A program made the position numbers and the translations under genes. The notes under the pieces are model-generated. The model made no database searches, was not told where the DNA came from, and was given only the letters and a program-made list of their open reading frames with translations. This document shows, one piece after another, positions 14,738 to 22,154 of a stretch of 25,924 bases of DNA (its first letter is position 1; each line of letters starts with the position of its first letter). This DNA is from CAZTLE01 sp964614415 (GTDB lineage Bacteria > Bacteroidota > Bacteroidia > Flavobacteriales > Flavobacteriaceae): contig CAZTLE010000034.1 in NCBI GenBank assembly GCA_964614415.1, positions 1 to 25,924 on the forward strand, written 5' to 3'.

Positions 14738-14762
14738 TGCTTCGTTAACACTAGATTGGTAG
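14725..14762. repeat. Junction repeat, copy 2 (partner 14195-14232)
   Basis: Spans the end of the second paralogue and the start of the third. It is identical to the partner over its first 29 bases. Confidence 0.8.
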
Positions 14763-15261
14763 GCAATACAAAATCCTGGCCGTTGCCCTCGTTAATCTTC
14801 AAACCTTCACTGTTCCATAACCTGAAAATTGCTGTACTAGAAGACGTCAATACAAACTCTCCTACGTTAGTGCGACCACTGAGAATGTCCTTTATTATCA
14901 CTTTATACCGAGTCTCATTGTCAAAATTGAAAACAACCTTAGAATTTGGTATAGTTTCAATATTTTGAACATCCGCTATTAGGACTTCATCATTTATATA
15001 AGTATATCTACCAAAAATCTCATTATGGAACTCCGTGCTGGAACTTGGATAATTGAACATCTCAAATTCTTGCAGTGTAATCTCAAATGACGAATCTCCG
15101 TCCTTCCAACGCCAGGTTCCAACAATTAAGTCATGATAATTATCTATATCCTTCATGTAGTATCTGGTCTCATTGATATTAAATGATCCCAGCGGATAGA
15201 TGGTCGTTGTAGTGCAAGACATCATAATTAGACTTGTGCCAATTACTAAAATTCTGATCAT
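14734..15261 (-). CDS. Small lipoprotein paralogue, second copy
   Basis: The 175-residue lipoprotein has lipobox MMSC (Cys16). Its first mature third is nearly the same as in the first copy: IYPLGSFNINETRYYMKD, then IVGTWRWKDGDSSFEITL and EFEMFNYPSS. It ends LPTNLVLTKQ. It overlaps the neighbours on both sides by 4 bp as ATGA, so translation of the series is probably coupled. High similarity to the first copy points to recent duplication followed by divergence at surface positions. Confidence 0.87.
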   Translation of the reverse strand: MIRILVIGTSLIMMSCTTTTIYPLGSFNINETRYYMKDIDNYHDLIVGTWRWKDGDSSFEITLQEFEMFNYPSSSTEFHNEIFGRYTYINDEVLIADVQNIETIPNSKVVFNFDNETRYKVIIKDILSGRTNVGEFVLTSSSTAIFRLWNSEGLKINEGNGQDFVLPTNLVLTKQ

Positions 15262-15785
15262 TGCTTAGTCAACACAACATTGGTCGGTAACATAAAATCC
15301 TGTCCGTTACCCACGTTAATTTTTACTCCTTCACTATTCCATAGCTTTAAAGTAGCAGTTTGTGAGGATGTTAATGCAAACTCTCCTACCATTGTTAGGT
15401 CGCTTACGATATCTTTAATCACCACCCGATACAAATGCTCGTTCGAAAAATGTAGCGTCAGTTTTCCATTTGGAATAGGTTCTATTGTATTGACCTGAGC
15501 AATTATTGCCCCATCCAATATATATGTATACTTTCCAAAAACGATGTCATAGTATTCAGAATTCCAGCTTGGATAATTGAACATTTCAAATTCGTGAAGA
15601 ACCACTTCGAATGAAGTATCTCCATCTTCCCATCGCCAGGTTCCTACAATCAAATCATGATGATTATCTAAATCCTTCACGTAGTAACTGGTCTCGTTTA
15701 TATTAAATGATCCTAGCGGATAGATGGCTTGCGCCTTACATCCTACAATGCTGGCCATGGCTATTATTACTATTACGATTTTCAT
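15258..15785 (-). CDS. Small lipoprotein paralogue, first copy
   Basis: The 175-residue lipoprotein starts at ATG 15785, giving MKIVIVIIAMASIVGC with Cys16, the same signal length as both paralogues. The frame also has an ATG at 15809, which would overlap the preceding gene by 14 bases and spoil the signal, so I reject it. Features: IYPLGSFNINETSYYVKD, IVGTWRWEDGDTSFEVVL, GKYTYILDG, VGEFALTSS and terminal LPTNVVLTKQ. It begins 10 bases after the stop of the large lipoprotein, so the two should be made together. Confidence 0.87.
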   Translation of the reverse strand: MKIVIVIIAMASIVGCKAQAIYPLGSFNINETSYYVKDLDNHHDLIVGTWRWEDGDTSFEVVLHEFEMFNYPSWNSEYYDIVFGKYTYILDGAIIAQVNTIEPIPNGKLTLHFSNEHLYRVVIKDIVSDLTMVGEFALTSSQTATLKLWNSEGVKINVGNGQDFMLPTNVVLTKQ

Positions 15786-15795
15786 TGGTTCTAAT

Positions 15796-17475
15796 TTAAT
15801 TACATTCATTTTCTTTTAAATCTCCGTTGTTCTTAATTCTGATCCTCGTCCAACTATCAAAGTCATTGAGGTCACCTCTGTACAACTCTAATCCCAATTC
15901 CTGTTTTTTAAAGAATCTAAGGAGTATTTGCTCATTGACCGACAAAGGTTGATTTGGGTCTATATGCAGCAGCCGGTAAAAATTTTCAGCAACATCAATG
16001 TCGCTGAAAAAAAAGTTGCCATTATTAATGAACACGTCTATATCGCTTATAATAATAGCGTAGAGCGTATCATCCGACGAGTCGCTTATATTTTGACCAG
16101 GTGTAGTTACGACCATAACAAAATCTGAAGGGTCATTCACGTATCCACCTTCAAACAAGATGTAAAGAGTATATAGGTCTGCTCCTGAGAAAAATGGTAG
16201 AGGTTTCTCTGTTTCCCCATCGATGTTAATGTAAAAACTGTGATTGTGAATGTATGAATCGACTGGAGACGATGGAAGTGGTTGTTGTATCTCACCAGAA
16301 TCGGGCTCTCCCTCAAATCCATCACTGCTGTTATACACCATATTACCATTGCTATCATTCCTACCATAGTACCCCTTCTCCGTATTTCCGGAATTATTAG
16401 CTATAAGTTCAGCCATGCGTTGTTGATAGCTGGGACTATTAGATAAATTCTGCAACTTATTGCAGTCCATTGCAAGACCCAAGTCAAAATTGGTCCCACT
16501 ATTCTGATTTTGATTAATGGGATCGTTGGGGTCGGGCAGACATTCGCCATTGCTGTCACAACCGAATTCACAAGGGTCACCATTGGGTTGGAAACAATCC
16601 GGAGGACAGGGTTCAACGGAACGCACGGCACTTTGTACCGATTTGTTTCCGATGCTCACAATAACAAGATCCGCCAGCGTGCAATTACAGCTGGCATTGG
16701 CACTTCCCCCGGGATGTTGCGGCGCACAACCGCATACCGTCAAAATATTGATATTGTGTCCTCCTGTCCCCGAATTGGTATTTGAATTATTATTACTGTT
16801 GGAGGAATTACTCGTATTACTGTTGGAATTGGAAGAGCTTGAACTGCTACTCGAATTGGAGTTGTTATTGTTCGTGTTTGAATTGTTTGTACAATCCACC
16901 AGGTCTTTGTTCGTCTCTACCCCATTCAGGAATTCGCTTTCCGCCAAGTAATGACCGTCCATATCATACACCGTAATACGGCCGGAATAGTCAGAAAGAT
17001 TGAATGTCGTCGTTTGCGTAGCCAACCAGTCGGTGTCCGGTGTGTATTTCAGGAAATACCCATAGGTTTCCGTGGCCGATTCCTTAACCACGAGGTTCAC
17101 AATAGAAAACTCTTCGCTCCCATCCTTACTTGCCCTGAAACTATAACTGGAGCGATCGTGTTCGTTGGTTAGGGTGAGAATGTCTTCCGTATGGACCTCG
17201 TCAATCTCCAAATCCGGTTGACGGGTACCGGGTCTCCCTTCCAAAGTAAAGGAACGGGTACCGCCGGATTTCATATCCAGGAAATCCATAACCTCAGGAA
17301 TATCCGAAGCAGTTACCGTTTTGGCCGCAGTAAGATGTGCGTGATCATGATCATGCGCATGATCGATCGGACCTGAATCGTCCTGCTGACATTGAACAAA
17401 TACCGAAGCAAGAACCAAAATAACTATGCTTTTAAGGCATAAGGTCCACAAGGACCGGGTGGTGAGTGCTATCAT
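15796..17475 (-). CDS. Multidomain lipoprotein with JAMM/JAB-like C-terminal region
   Basis: The 559-residue protein is first in the operon. The signal ends FVQC (Cys29). It is followed by a His-rich stretch HAHDHDHAH (39-47), then a beta-rich N-terminal domain to about 190 that reads like the shared front end of many variable flavobacterial lipoproteins. Residues about 197-236 are almost pure Asn/Ser/Thr, a flexible linker. A Cys-rich middle (about 248-312, some 11 Cys) resembles a disulfide- or metal-stabilised module. In the last third, Glu367, His410-Asn-His412, Ser430 and Asp433 follow the order of the JAMM zinc-protease signature. The HxH-to-Ser spacing is wider than in classic members, and the usual Pro after HxH is replaced by Ser. 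A zinc peptidase-like role at the cell surface is inferred. The Ser/Asn tract could also make the true length variable. Confidence 0.82.
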   Translation of the reverse strand: MIALTTRSLWTLCLKSIVILVLASVFVQCQQDDSGPIDHAHDHDHAHLTAAKTVTASDIPEVMDFLDMKSGGTRSFTLEGRPGTRQPDLEIDEVHTEDILTLTNEHDRSSYSFRASKDGSEEFSIVNLVVKESATETYGYFLKYTPDTDWLATQTTTFNLSDYSGRITVYDMDGHYLAESEFLNGVETNKDLVDCTNNSNTNNNNSNSSSSSSSSNSNSNTSNSSNSNNNSNTNSGTGGHNINILTVCGCAPQHPGGSANASCNCTLADLVIVSIGNKSVQSAVRSVEPCPPDCFQPNGDPCEFGCDSNGECLPDPNDPINQNQNSGTNFDLGLAMDCNKLQNLSNSPSYQQRMAELIANNSGNTEKGYYGRNDSNGNMVYNSSDGFEGEPDSGEIQQPLPSSPVDSYIHNHSFYINIDGETEKPLPFFSGADLYTLYILFEGGYVNDPSDFVMVVTTPGQNISDSSDDTLYAIIISDIDVFINNGNFFFSDIDVAENFYRLLHIDPNQPLSVNEQILLRFFKKQELGLELYRGDLNDFDSWTRIRIKNNGDLKENECN

Positions 17476-17520
17476 TTTTAAATCGACCGGCGGGAAGATG
17501 AAACAATAGCTGTAGGTAAA

Positions 17521-17560
17521 TACGTGTCAAATATAGCACTTTTTCAATATAAAAATGTCT
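17521..17560 (-). promoter_or_regulatory. Promoter of the minus-strand accessory operon
   Basis: On the minus strand TATATTTG (17535 to 17528) matches TAnnTTTG exactly. Transcription would begin near 17522 and leave a leader of about 46 bases before the ATG at 17475. No TTTG is found at -33. That position lies inside the adjacent palindrome, which fits a promoter needing a bound regulator. Confidence 0.5.
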
Positions 17561-17581
17561 TATTAGACATTTTTATATTGA
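17544..17581. promoter_or_regulatory. 17-bp-arm palindrome over the -33 region
   Basis: TCAATATAAAAATGTCT (17544-17560) and its exact reverse complement (17565-17581) flank a 4-base TATT loop. It starts 9 bases upstream of the -7 element of the accessory operon and lies in the shared region with comEC. An operator is the best guess. A bidirectional terminator is less likely because the stem is AT-rich and no T-run follows. Confidence 0.7.
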
Positions 17582-17627
17582 TTATTGTCTTCTGCGACTT
17601 CTAAAACCGGCGTTTTACTACCTTGAT

Positions 17628-17667
17628 CAGGAAACCCGCCCAAAACAGTTTTCCTGTATGGCGGGTT
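17628..17667 (+). promoter_or_regulatory. Two mutually exclusive hairpins at the comEC start
   Basis: CAGGAAA (17628-17634) pairs with TTTCCTG (17650-17656). AACCCGCC (17633-17640) pairs with GGCGGGTT (17660-17667). The stems share bases 17633-17634. The second would include the last base of the ATG (17658-17660) and codons 2-3. This could control translation initiation of comEC, but no ligand domain or leader peptide is seen. Confidence 0.35.
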
Positions 17668-19685
17668 CTTTCGTTACCTATCCCATTGTTCGATTTTCGC
17701 TGTGCCTTGCCACAGGCATAGTACTAGCTAAATGTGTCGACCTAGCCCGGGCAATTCCAATCGCCTGTCTGGCCAGCTCCTTATTACTCCTTATCGTTTT
17801 TTGGTTCGCTGCCCGAAAGCAACTACGACAGAATATCTACTTCGGTCTTTGCGCACATCTATGCTTTTTTAGCCTGGGCTGGTTCAACTATGAACTGCAT
17901 CAACCCGACTGGAACAAGCATCATTTTGAACATGTTCTTCCACAAGACACGGAACGAACTATGCTGATGAAGATCGATGAGGTTTTAAAACCTTCTTCCT
18001 ATTCTTCCAACTACATCGGGACCGTACTTCAGGTTGATTCGGTCCGGACTTCCGGGCGCATTCTTCTTGGCATATCGAAAAACTCAACGACTTCCGGCTT
18101 TTCCACGGATGACGTATTGGTTCTTTCAACCCAACCTAAGCCTCTAAGTCCTCCACTCAATCCGTATGGCTTCGATTATTCCGCCTACCTGGCAACACAA
18201 TCCGTATATCACACCGCCCGAGTAACGCCTGGCGAAATTCTCATATCCCACAGAGGTACTACTACCCTAAAAGGTCTGGCATCCCGGATTCGGGATCGAC
18301 TGATCAGGTCTTTAAAAAAGACAACGATTGACGATAAACAGCGTGCTATTTTACAGGCGCTGGTCCTGGGTGAAAAGCGGGAGATCGACCGGGAGACTTA
18401 TCAGGACTACGCAGATGCCGGTGCTGTTCATATACTTGCCGTTTCCGGACTTCATGTGGGGATACTCTTTCTATTCCTGGACTTCCTGTTAAGGCCATTA
18501 AAAAGATTTCGTCGCGGCGCCCTGCAAGCCGTGCTTATTGTGTGCTGTCTCTATATGTTCGCCGTGCTCACCGGCTGGGGACCGTCTGTGGTACGAGCGG
18601 CCACCATGTTCTCTCTTTTCGCACTCGCAAAACTGCTTCGGAGGCCTACCCCGGGCATCAATACGCTCTTCCTGTCCTTTTTCATATTGTTAGTTTGTAA
18701 TCCGAATTGGTTATTCCAGATAGGATTTCAGATGAGCTATATGGCGGTTCTGGCCATTTTGCTGCTCCACCCAAAGTTGAGCAACCTATGGAACCCTCGG
18801 TGGTCACTGCTGAAGAAATTCCGGGATATCGTGACTGTATCCCTATCTGCCCAGCTGGGTGTTTTGCCGTTAAGCTTGTTTTATTTCCACCAGTTTCCCT
18901 GTCTTTTTCTGCTGACTAATATTGTGGTACTTCCCTTTATCGGAATGTTGCTAATCGGCGGCATAATAATAGTCTTCCTTGCCTCCATGAACCTCCTCCC
19001 CGACTTCCTGGCGCAAGGCTATGATCTCTTGCTGGGATCACTAAATGCATTTATAGCCTGGATCGCCTCCTTCGACGAATGGGTCCTGTCCGATATCCCT
19101 TTCACCCTGCCCTTTCTAATCGCGTCTTACGTTCTTCTGGGAGCTCTTCTGAACTTTTGGTACAATCCCGAAGGAAGGCGTCTCTGGATGGTCTCAACGG
19201 CTCTGGTCGTTGGAGTCGGAGTACTTATAGGTAACAAATGGCAATATGGGCCCAATGAGTTCCTTGTCTTCCACAAAAGCAGGGAGACCCTGCTGGGGTA
19301 TAAAAACAACAATCAATTGACTATTCTGAAGCGAAGTGACCGCAACTATTCCAATGATCGCACAATTCGTGATTACGTCCTCGGATCGCAATCGGTATCA
19401 GTTTCCGAAACAAGGCTCCCCTCCATCTTTGCCTATTCAGACACGAGAATCATGGTTATTGACAGTAGCGGCGTCTATCCGCCGGAATCTCGGGCGAAGA
19501 TCGTGCTGCTCATTGAAAGTCCTAAAGTTCATTTGGAGCGACTTATCGATAGCTTACGCCCGTCAGTCATCATCGCTGATGGCAGTAACTATCGTTCCTA
19601 CGTCACCCGATGGCGGGAAACCTGTAAAAAAAGAAAGCTCCCTTTTCACCATACGGGTACTCAGGGAGCTTATTATATCGAATAG
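17658..19685 (+). CDS. comEC: ComEC/Rec2 DNA-uptake channel with degenerate beta-lactamase-like tail
   Basis: The 675-residue inner-membrane protein should pass single-stranded DNA into the cytoplasm during transformation. An N-terminal membrane hairpin is followed by a soluble OB-like region (about 90-200, DUF4131 type). Then comes the Competence domain with LQALVLGEKREID, AVHILAVSGLHVGILF, GWGPSVVRAATMF and FQIGFQMSYMAVLAILL. About 10 membrane helices are visible. The last 150 or so residues sit where other ComEC proteins have a metallo-beta-lactamase domain. No HxHxDH metal motif is present, so nuclease activity in cis looks lost, as I recall is common in Bacteroidota. The end lies 8 bases from the convergent thioredoxin gene. 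Confidence 0.93.
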   Translation: MAGSFVTYPIVRFSLCLATGIVLAKCVDLARAIPIACLASSLLLLIVFWFAARKQLRQNIYFGLCAHLCFFSLGWFNYELHQPDWNKHHFEHVLPQDTERTMLMKIDEVLKPSSYSSNYIGTVLQVDSVRTSGRILLGISKNSTTSGFSTDDVLVLSTQPKPLSPPLNPYGFDYSAYLATQSVYHTARVTPGEILISHRGTTTLKGLASRIRDRLIRSLKKTTIDDKQRAILQALVLGEKREIDRETYQDYADAGAVHILAVSGLHVGILFLFLDFLLRPLKRFRRGALQAVLIVCCLYMFAVLTGWGPSVVRAATMFSLFALAKLLRRPTPGINTLFLSFFILLVCNPNWLFQIGFQMSYMAVLAILLLHPKLSNLWNPRWSLLKKFRDIVTVSLSAQLGVLPLSLFYFHQFPCLFLLTNIVVLPFIGMLLIGGIIIVFLASMNLLPDFLAQGYDLLLGSLNAFIAWIASFDEWVLSDIPFTLPFLIASYVLLGALLNFWYNPEGRRLWMVSTALVVGVGVLIGNKWQYGPNEFLVFHKSRETLLGYKNNNQLTILKRSDRNYSNDRTIRDYVLGSQSVSVSETRLPSIFAYSDTRIMVIDSSGVYPPESRAKIVLLIESPKVHLERLIDSLRPSVIIADGSNYRSYVTRWRETCKKRKLPFHHTGTQGAYYIE

Positions 19686-19693
19686 AAACTTCT

Positions 19694-20230
19694 TTACTTG
19701 AAAGTGCCTTTAAAATTCTTCTGGTAGTCCTTCCATTTTTCAACGGTAGTGAGTTCCATGTAGTCGTCGTTGGCTACCATTTTTAAGTATATTTCCAGAT
19801 CCTGAGGGGATTTGTATCCGGTAATCGCCTGAATAAGCCCGCCGTCTTCTTTAAAGAAAACGATGCTGGGATATCCCTGAATGCGCAATGCATCGGCAAA
19901 GAAATGGACCGAATTGCGGCCTTTACGTCCCTCCTGGTAGTTGGGATTGGTATAAGTATAATCCTGGTAGGTGATCTCTTCGGTGCCTTCGGCGTTGAAT
20001 TTGACCGGATAGTAGTTCTCGTTGATGAAAGCAGCTACATCTTTGTTACCAAAGGTGTTTCTGTCCATTAGCTTGCAGGGGCCGCACCAGTTGGTATAGA
20101 CATCCATCAATATCTTCCTGGGATTCTCTTTTTGAGCAGCCAGGGCCTCGTTCATGGTCATCCAATTGATCTTCTGTGCGGTCACCGACCCGGCCATAAC
20201 CAGGGCCATAATAAGTAGTATCTTCTTCAT
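19694..20230 (-). CDS. Secreted thioredoxin-fold protein
   Basis: The 178-residue protein has a signal peptide ending SVTAQ and a thioredoxin fold with active-site WCGPC (Trp48-Cys52) in MDVYTNWCGPCKLMD. The likely cis-Pro is in RIQGYPSIVFF. The insert between the first half and the cis-Pro is longer than in classic thioredoxins, typical of the DUF255-like/thioredoxin_7 group in Bacteroidota. It should act as a periplasmic disulfide reductase or isomerase; the substrate is unknown. It is separated from the upstream transporter by a terminator, so it is probably expressed partly on its own. Confidence 0.92.
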   Translation of the reverse strand: MKKILLIMALVMAGSVTAQKINWMTMNEALAAQKENPRKILMDVYTNWCGPCKLMDRNTFGNKDVAAFINENYYPVKFNAEGTEEITYQDYTYTNPNYQEGRKGRNSVHFFADALRIQGYPSIVFFKEDGGLIQAITGYKSPQDLEIYLKMVANDDYMELTTVEKWKDYQKNFKGTFK

Positions 20231-20260
20231 ATTTGGGCTATTAACAACCTGTAATATAAC

Positions 20261-20284
20261 AAAAAACGTTCCATAAAGGAACGT
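20261..20284 (-). terminator. Terminator after the first POT transporter
   Basis: Read on the minus strand, ACGTTCC and GGAACGT form a 7-bp stem with a 5-base loop, followed by a run of six T. It lies 22 bases past the stop of the transporter gene at 20306. Confidence 0.8.
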
Positions 20285-20305
20285 CTTTTGTCGATTTATG
20301 TTGTC

Positions 20306-22081
20306 TTACCTTACGCCATGCATGAGTCGTTTCAGCAATGGATGTAAGGCAAATGAGATCAAACCTAATCCAACCGGAACAATGGTAAATATTAAGAAGA
20401 AGTATGACAACCCACTTTCTTCGGTAATTTTTTCAATATCTCCACCCACATAATGGGCCATTTTGTTCCCAATTGCAATAGCCAGATAATATACTCCAAA
20501 CATGAAGGCTACCATCCTGGCAGGCACCAATTTACTCAAATATGATAAGCCCATTGGGGACAAACATAATTCTCCCAGGGTGTGGAACAAATAGGCAAGA
20601 ACCAACCATATCATACTTAGTTTTGCGGTCTCGGCGCCTAGAGGAACGTTCCTTGCCGCAAATGCCAATAATCCAAATCCAATAGCCATTATTATAAGGC
20701 CTAAACCGTATTTAACCGAGGCAGGTGGATTATATTTACTGTCCCACCATTTTGTGAAGAGCGGTGCGAAAATAATAATAAACAGAGAGTTCAAAATAGC
20801 AAACCAGGTGATCTCCACTTCCGTAGTCTCAGCACTAAAATTGGTGTATAACTTATAAATTACCAATGCCCAGACAACAACAAAGCTTATCGCCAAAATT
20901 ATATTCGACAGACTAATCTTACTAAACGTCTTACTAAACAAGCGTAGCAAAACATAGGTGATTATTAGTATAGGTACGACGGTTACTATAAGATCTATTA
21001 TCTTAAAAATAGTTGCCGCATTTCCCTCCAAAAGTCTATCCGTATAATCTCTCGTGTAAAGAGGAAGTGAGCCAGCGGCTTGTTCAAAGGCCGCCCAAAA
21101 GAAGATCGTGAAAATGCAAAAAATGGTAAACGCTATCATCCTGTCCCTGACAATCTTCTCATAGCGCGGAATTCTTAACGCAAGAATCAAAATAAACACA
21201 ATGGCCGCCAGTAATGCGAAGAACAGAGAGTCCGTCATTCCGACTACAGTGAAATTCAGTATATTATTATTCCCTATTTTACTTAAGGGGTCATTAATTA
21301 TGAAGATCAATGCAGAGATGATAAAGACTCCTATTAAAATATAGTCAAGAGTTATAAACCTATTTAACTTACCGCTTATCTTTTCTTTGGTAGTTTCTAC
21401 GTTATCAACCAACGTATCTATCAGGTCTTGCTTTTCATTTTGCGGTTTCTTCCCAACATCCCCAAAGAGCGGCTGTGCAAAATAAAATTGCAACATACCG
21501 AGAAGCATGAAGATTCCGGCCAAACCAAAGCCCCAGCTCCAGCCAACATTCTCACCCAGCCAACCACAGAGCATTATACCAAGAAAGGCACCGGCATTTA
21601 CGCCCATATAAAAAATATTGTAGGCTCCATCTTTCTTATCGTCCCGTCCTTCATACATCTTGGAAATGATCGAGGTCATATTAGGTTTAAAGAAACCATT
21701 TCCTAAGATCAGTAGTGTAATTCCAACGTACAGGAAAAAGGGAGTTTCTGCCGCCATGGCAGCATGTCCTAAGGTCATAAGCAATGCCCCTATTACTACT
21801 GCTGCCCGATACCCTATTTTGTTATCAGCCAGCCAACCTCCAACGATAGGTGTTAGATAAACAAACATGGCATATGTACCCAGGAGTGACAGCGCCGCGG
21901 GTTTGTCCCAACCCCAACCTGGATTTTCCCCGACAATGGCTCCGGTAAGGAAGATCACCAAAATGGCTCGCATTCCGTAGTAGGAGAATCGCTCCCACAT
22001 TTCAGTAAAGAATAAAACGAACAGGCCGGCAGGATGCCCCAGTACTTTGTCTTTAAAAAACTGATCGGTAGTATTTGACAT
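20306..22081 (-). CDS. Proton-dependent oligopeptide transporter (POT/PTR2 family)
   Basis: This 591-residue major-facilitator protein imports di- and tripeptides with protons. It carries the POT signature E27xxERFSYYGMRA, in which Glu and Arg couple proton and substrate. It also has GNGFFKPNMTSIISKMY and FYMGVNAGAFLG in helices 4-5 and FWAAFEQAAGSLPLY in helix 7. About 14 membrane helices are seen, with a longer charged loop (about 210-245) between the two halves. It is paralogous to the gene just upstream but clearly diverged, so the two may differ in peptide preference. Both are in the same orientation as the DPP-IV gene. Confidence 0.95.
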   Translation of the reverse strand: MSNTTDQFFKDKVLGHPAGLFVLFFTEMWERFSYYGMRAILVIFLTGAIVGENPGWGWDKPAALSLLGTYAMFVYLTPIVGGWLADNKIGYRAAVVIGALLMTLGHAAMAAETPFFLYVGITLLILGNGFFKPNMTSIISKMYEGRDDKKDGAYNIFYMGVNAGAFLGIMLCGWLGENVGWSWGFGLAGIFMLLGMLQFYFAQPLFGDVGKKPQNEKQDLIDTLVDNVETTKEKISGKLNRFITLDYILIGVFIISALIFIINDPLSKIGNNNILNFTVVGMTDSLFFALLAAIVFILILALRIPRYEKIVRDRMIAFTIFCIFTIFFWAAFEQAAGSLPLYTRDYTDRLLEGNAATIFKIIDLIVTVVPILIITYVLLRLFSKTFSKISLSNIILAISFVVVWALVIYKLYTNFSAETTEVEITWFAILNSLFIIIFAPLFTKWWDSKYNPPASVKYGLGLIIMAIGFGLLAFAARNVPLGAETAKLSMIWLVLAYLFHTLGELCLSPMGLSYLSKLVPARMVAFMFGVYYLAIAIGNKMAHYVGGDIEKITEESGLSYFFLIFTIVPVGLGLISFALHPLLKRLMHGVR

Positions 22082-22112
22082 GATTATCTGCTTTAAATAA
22101 GGAATAGAAATA

Positions 22113-22143
22113 GCAAAGCCCTATATGAACTACAGGGCTTTGC
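22113..22143 (-). terminator. Terminator or attenuator between the two POT genes
   Basis: A perfect 10-bp stem, GCAAAGCCCT / AGGGCTTTGC, encloses an 11-base loop 11 bases after the stop of the gene at 22155. On the minus strand the following bases are T-rich but broken (TATTTCTATT), so termination may be partial. Confidence 0.65.
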
Positions 22144-22154
22144 ATAATATATTG

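Noticed and set aside
16517..16951. 144-residue plus-strand frame rich in Leu and Glu
   Set aside because: It is the antisense shadow of the Ser/Asn-rich tract of the lipoprotein.
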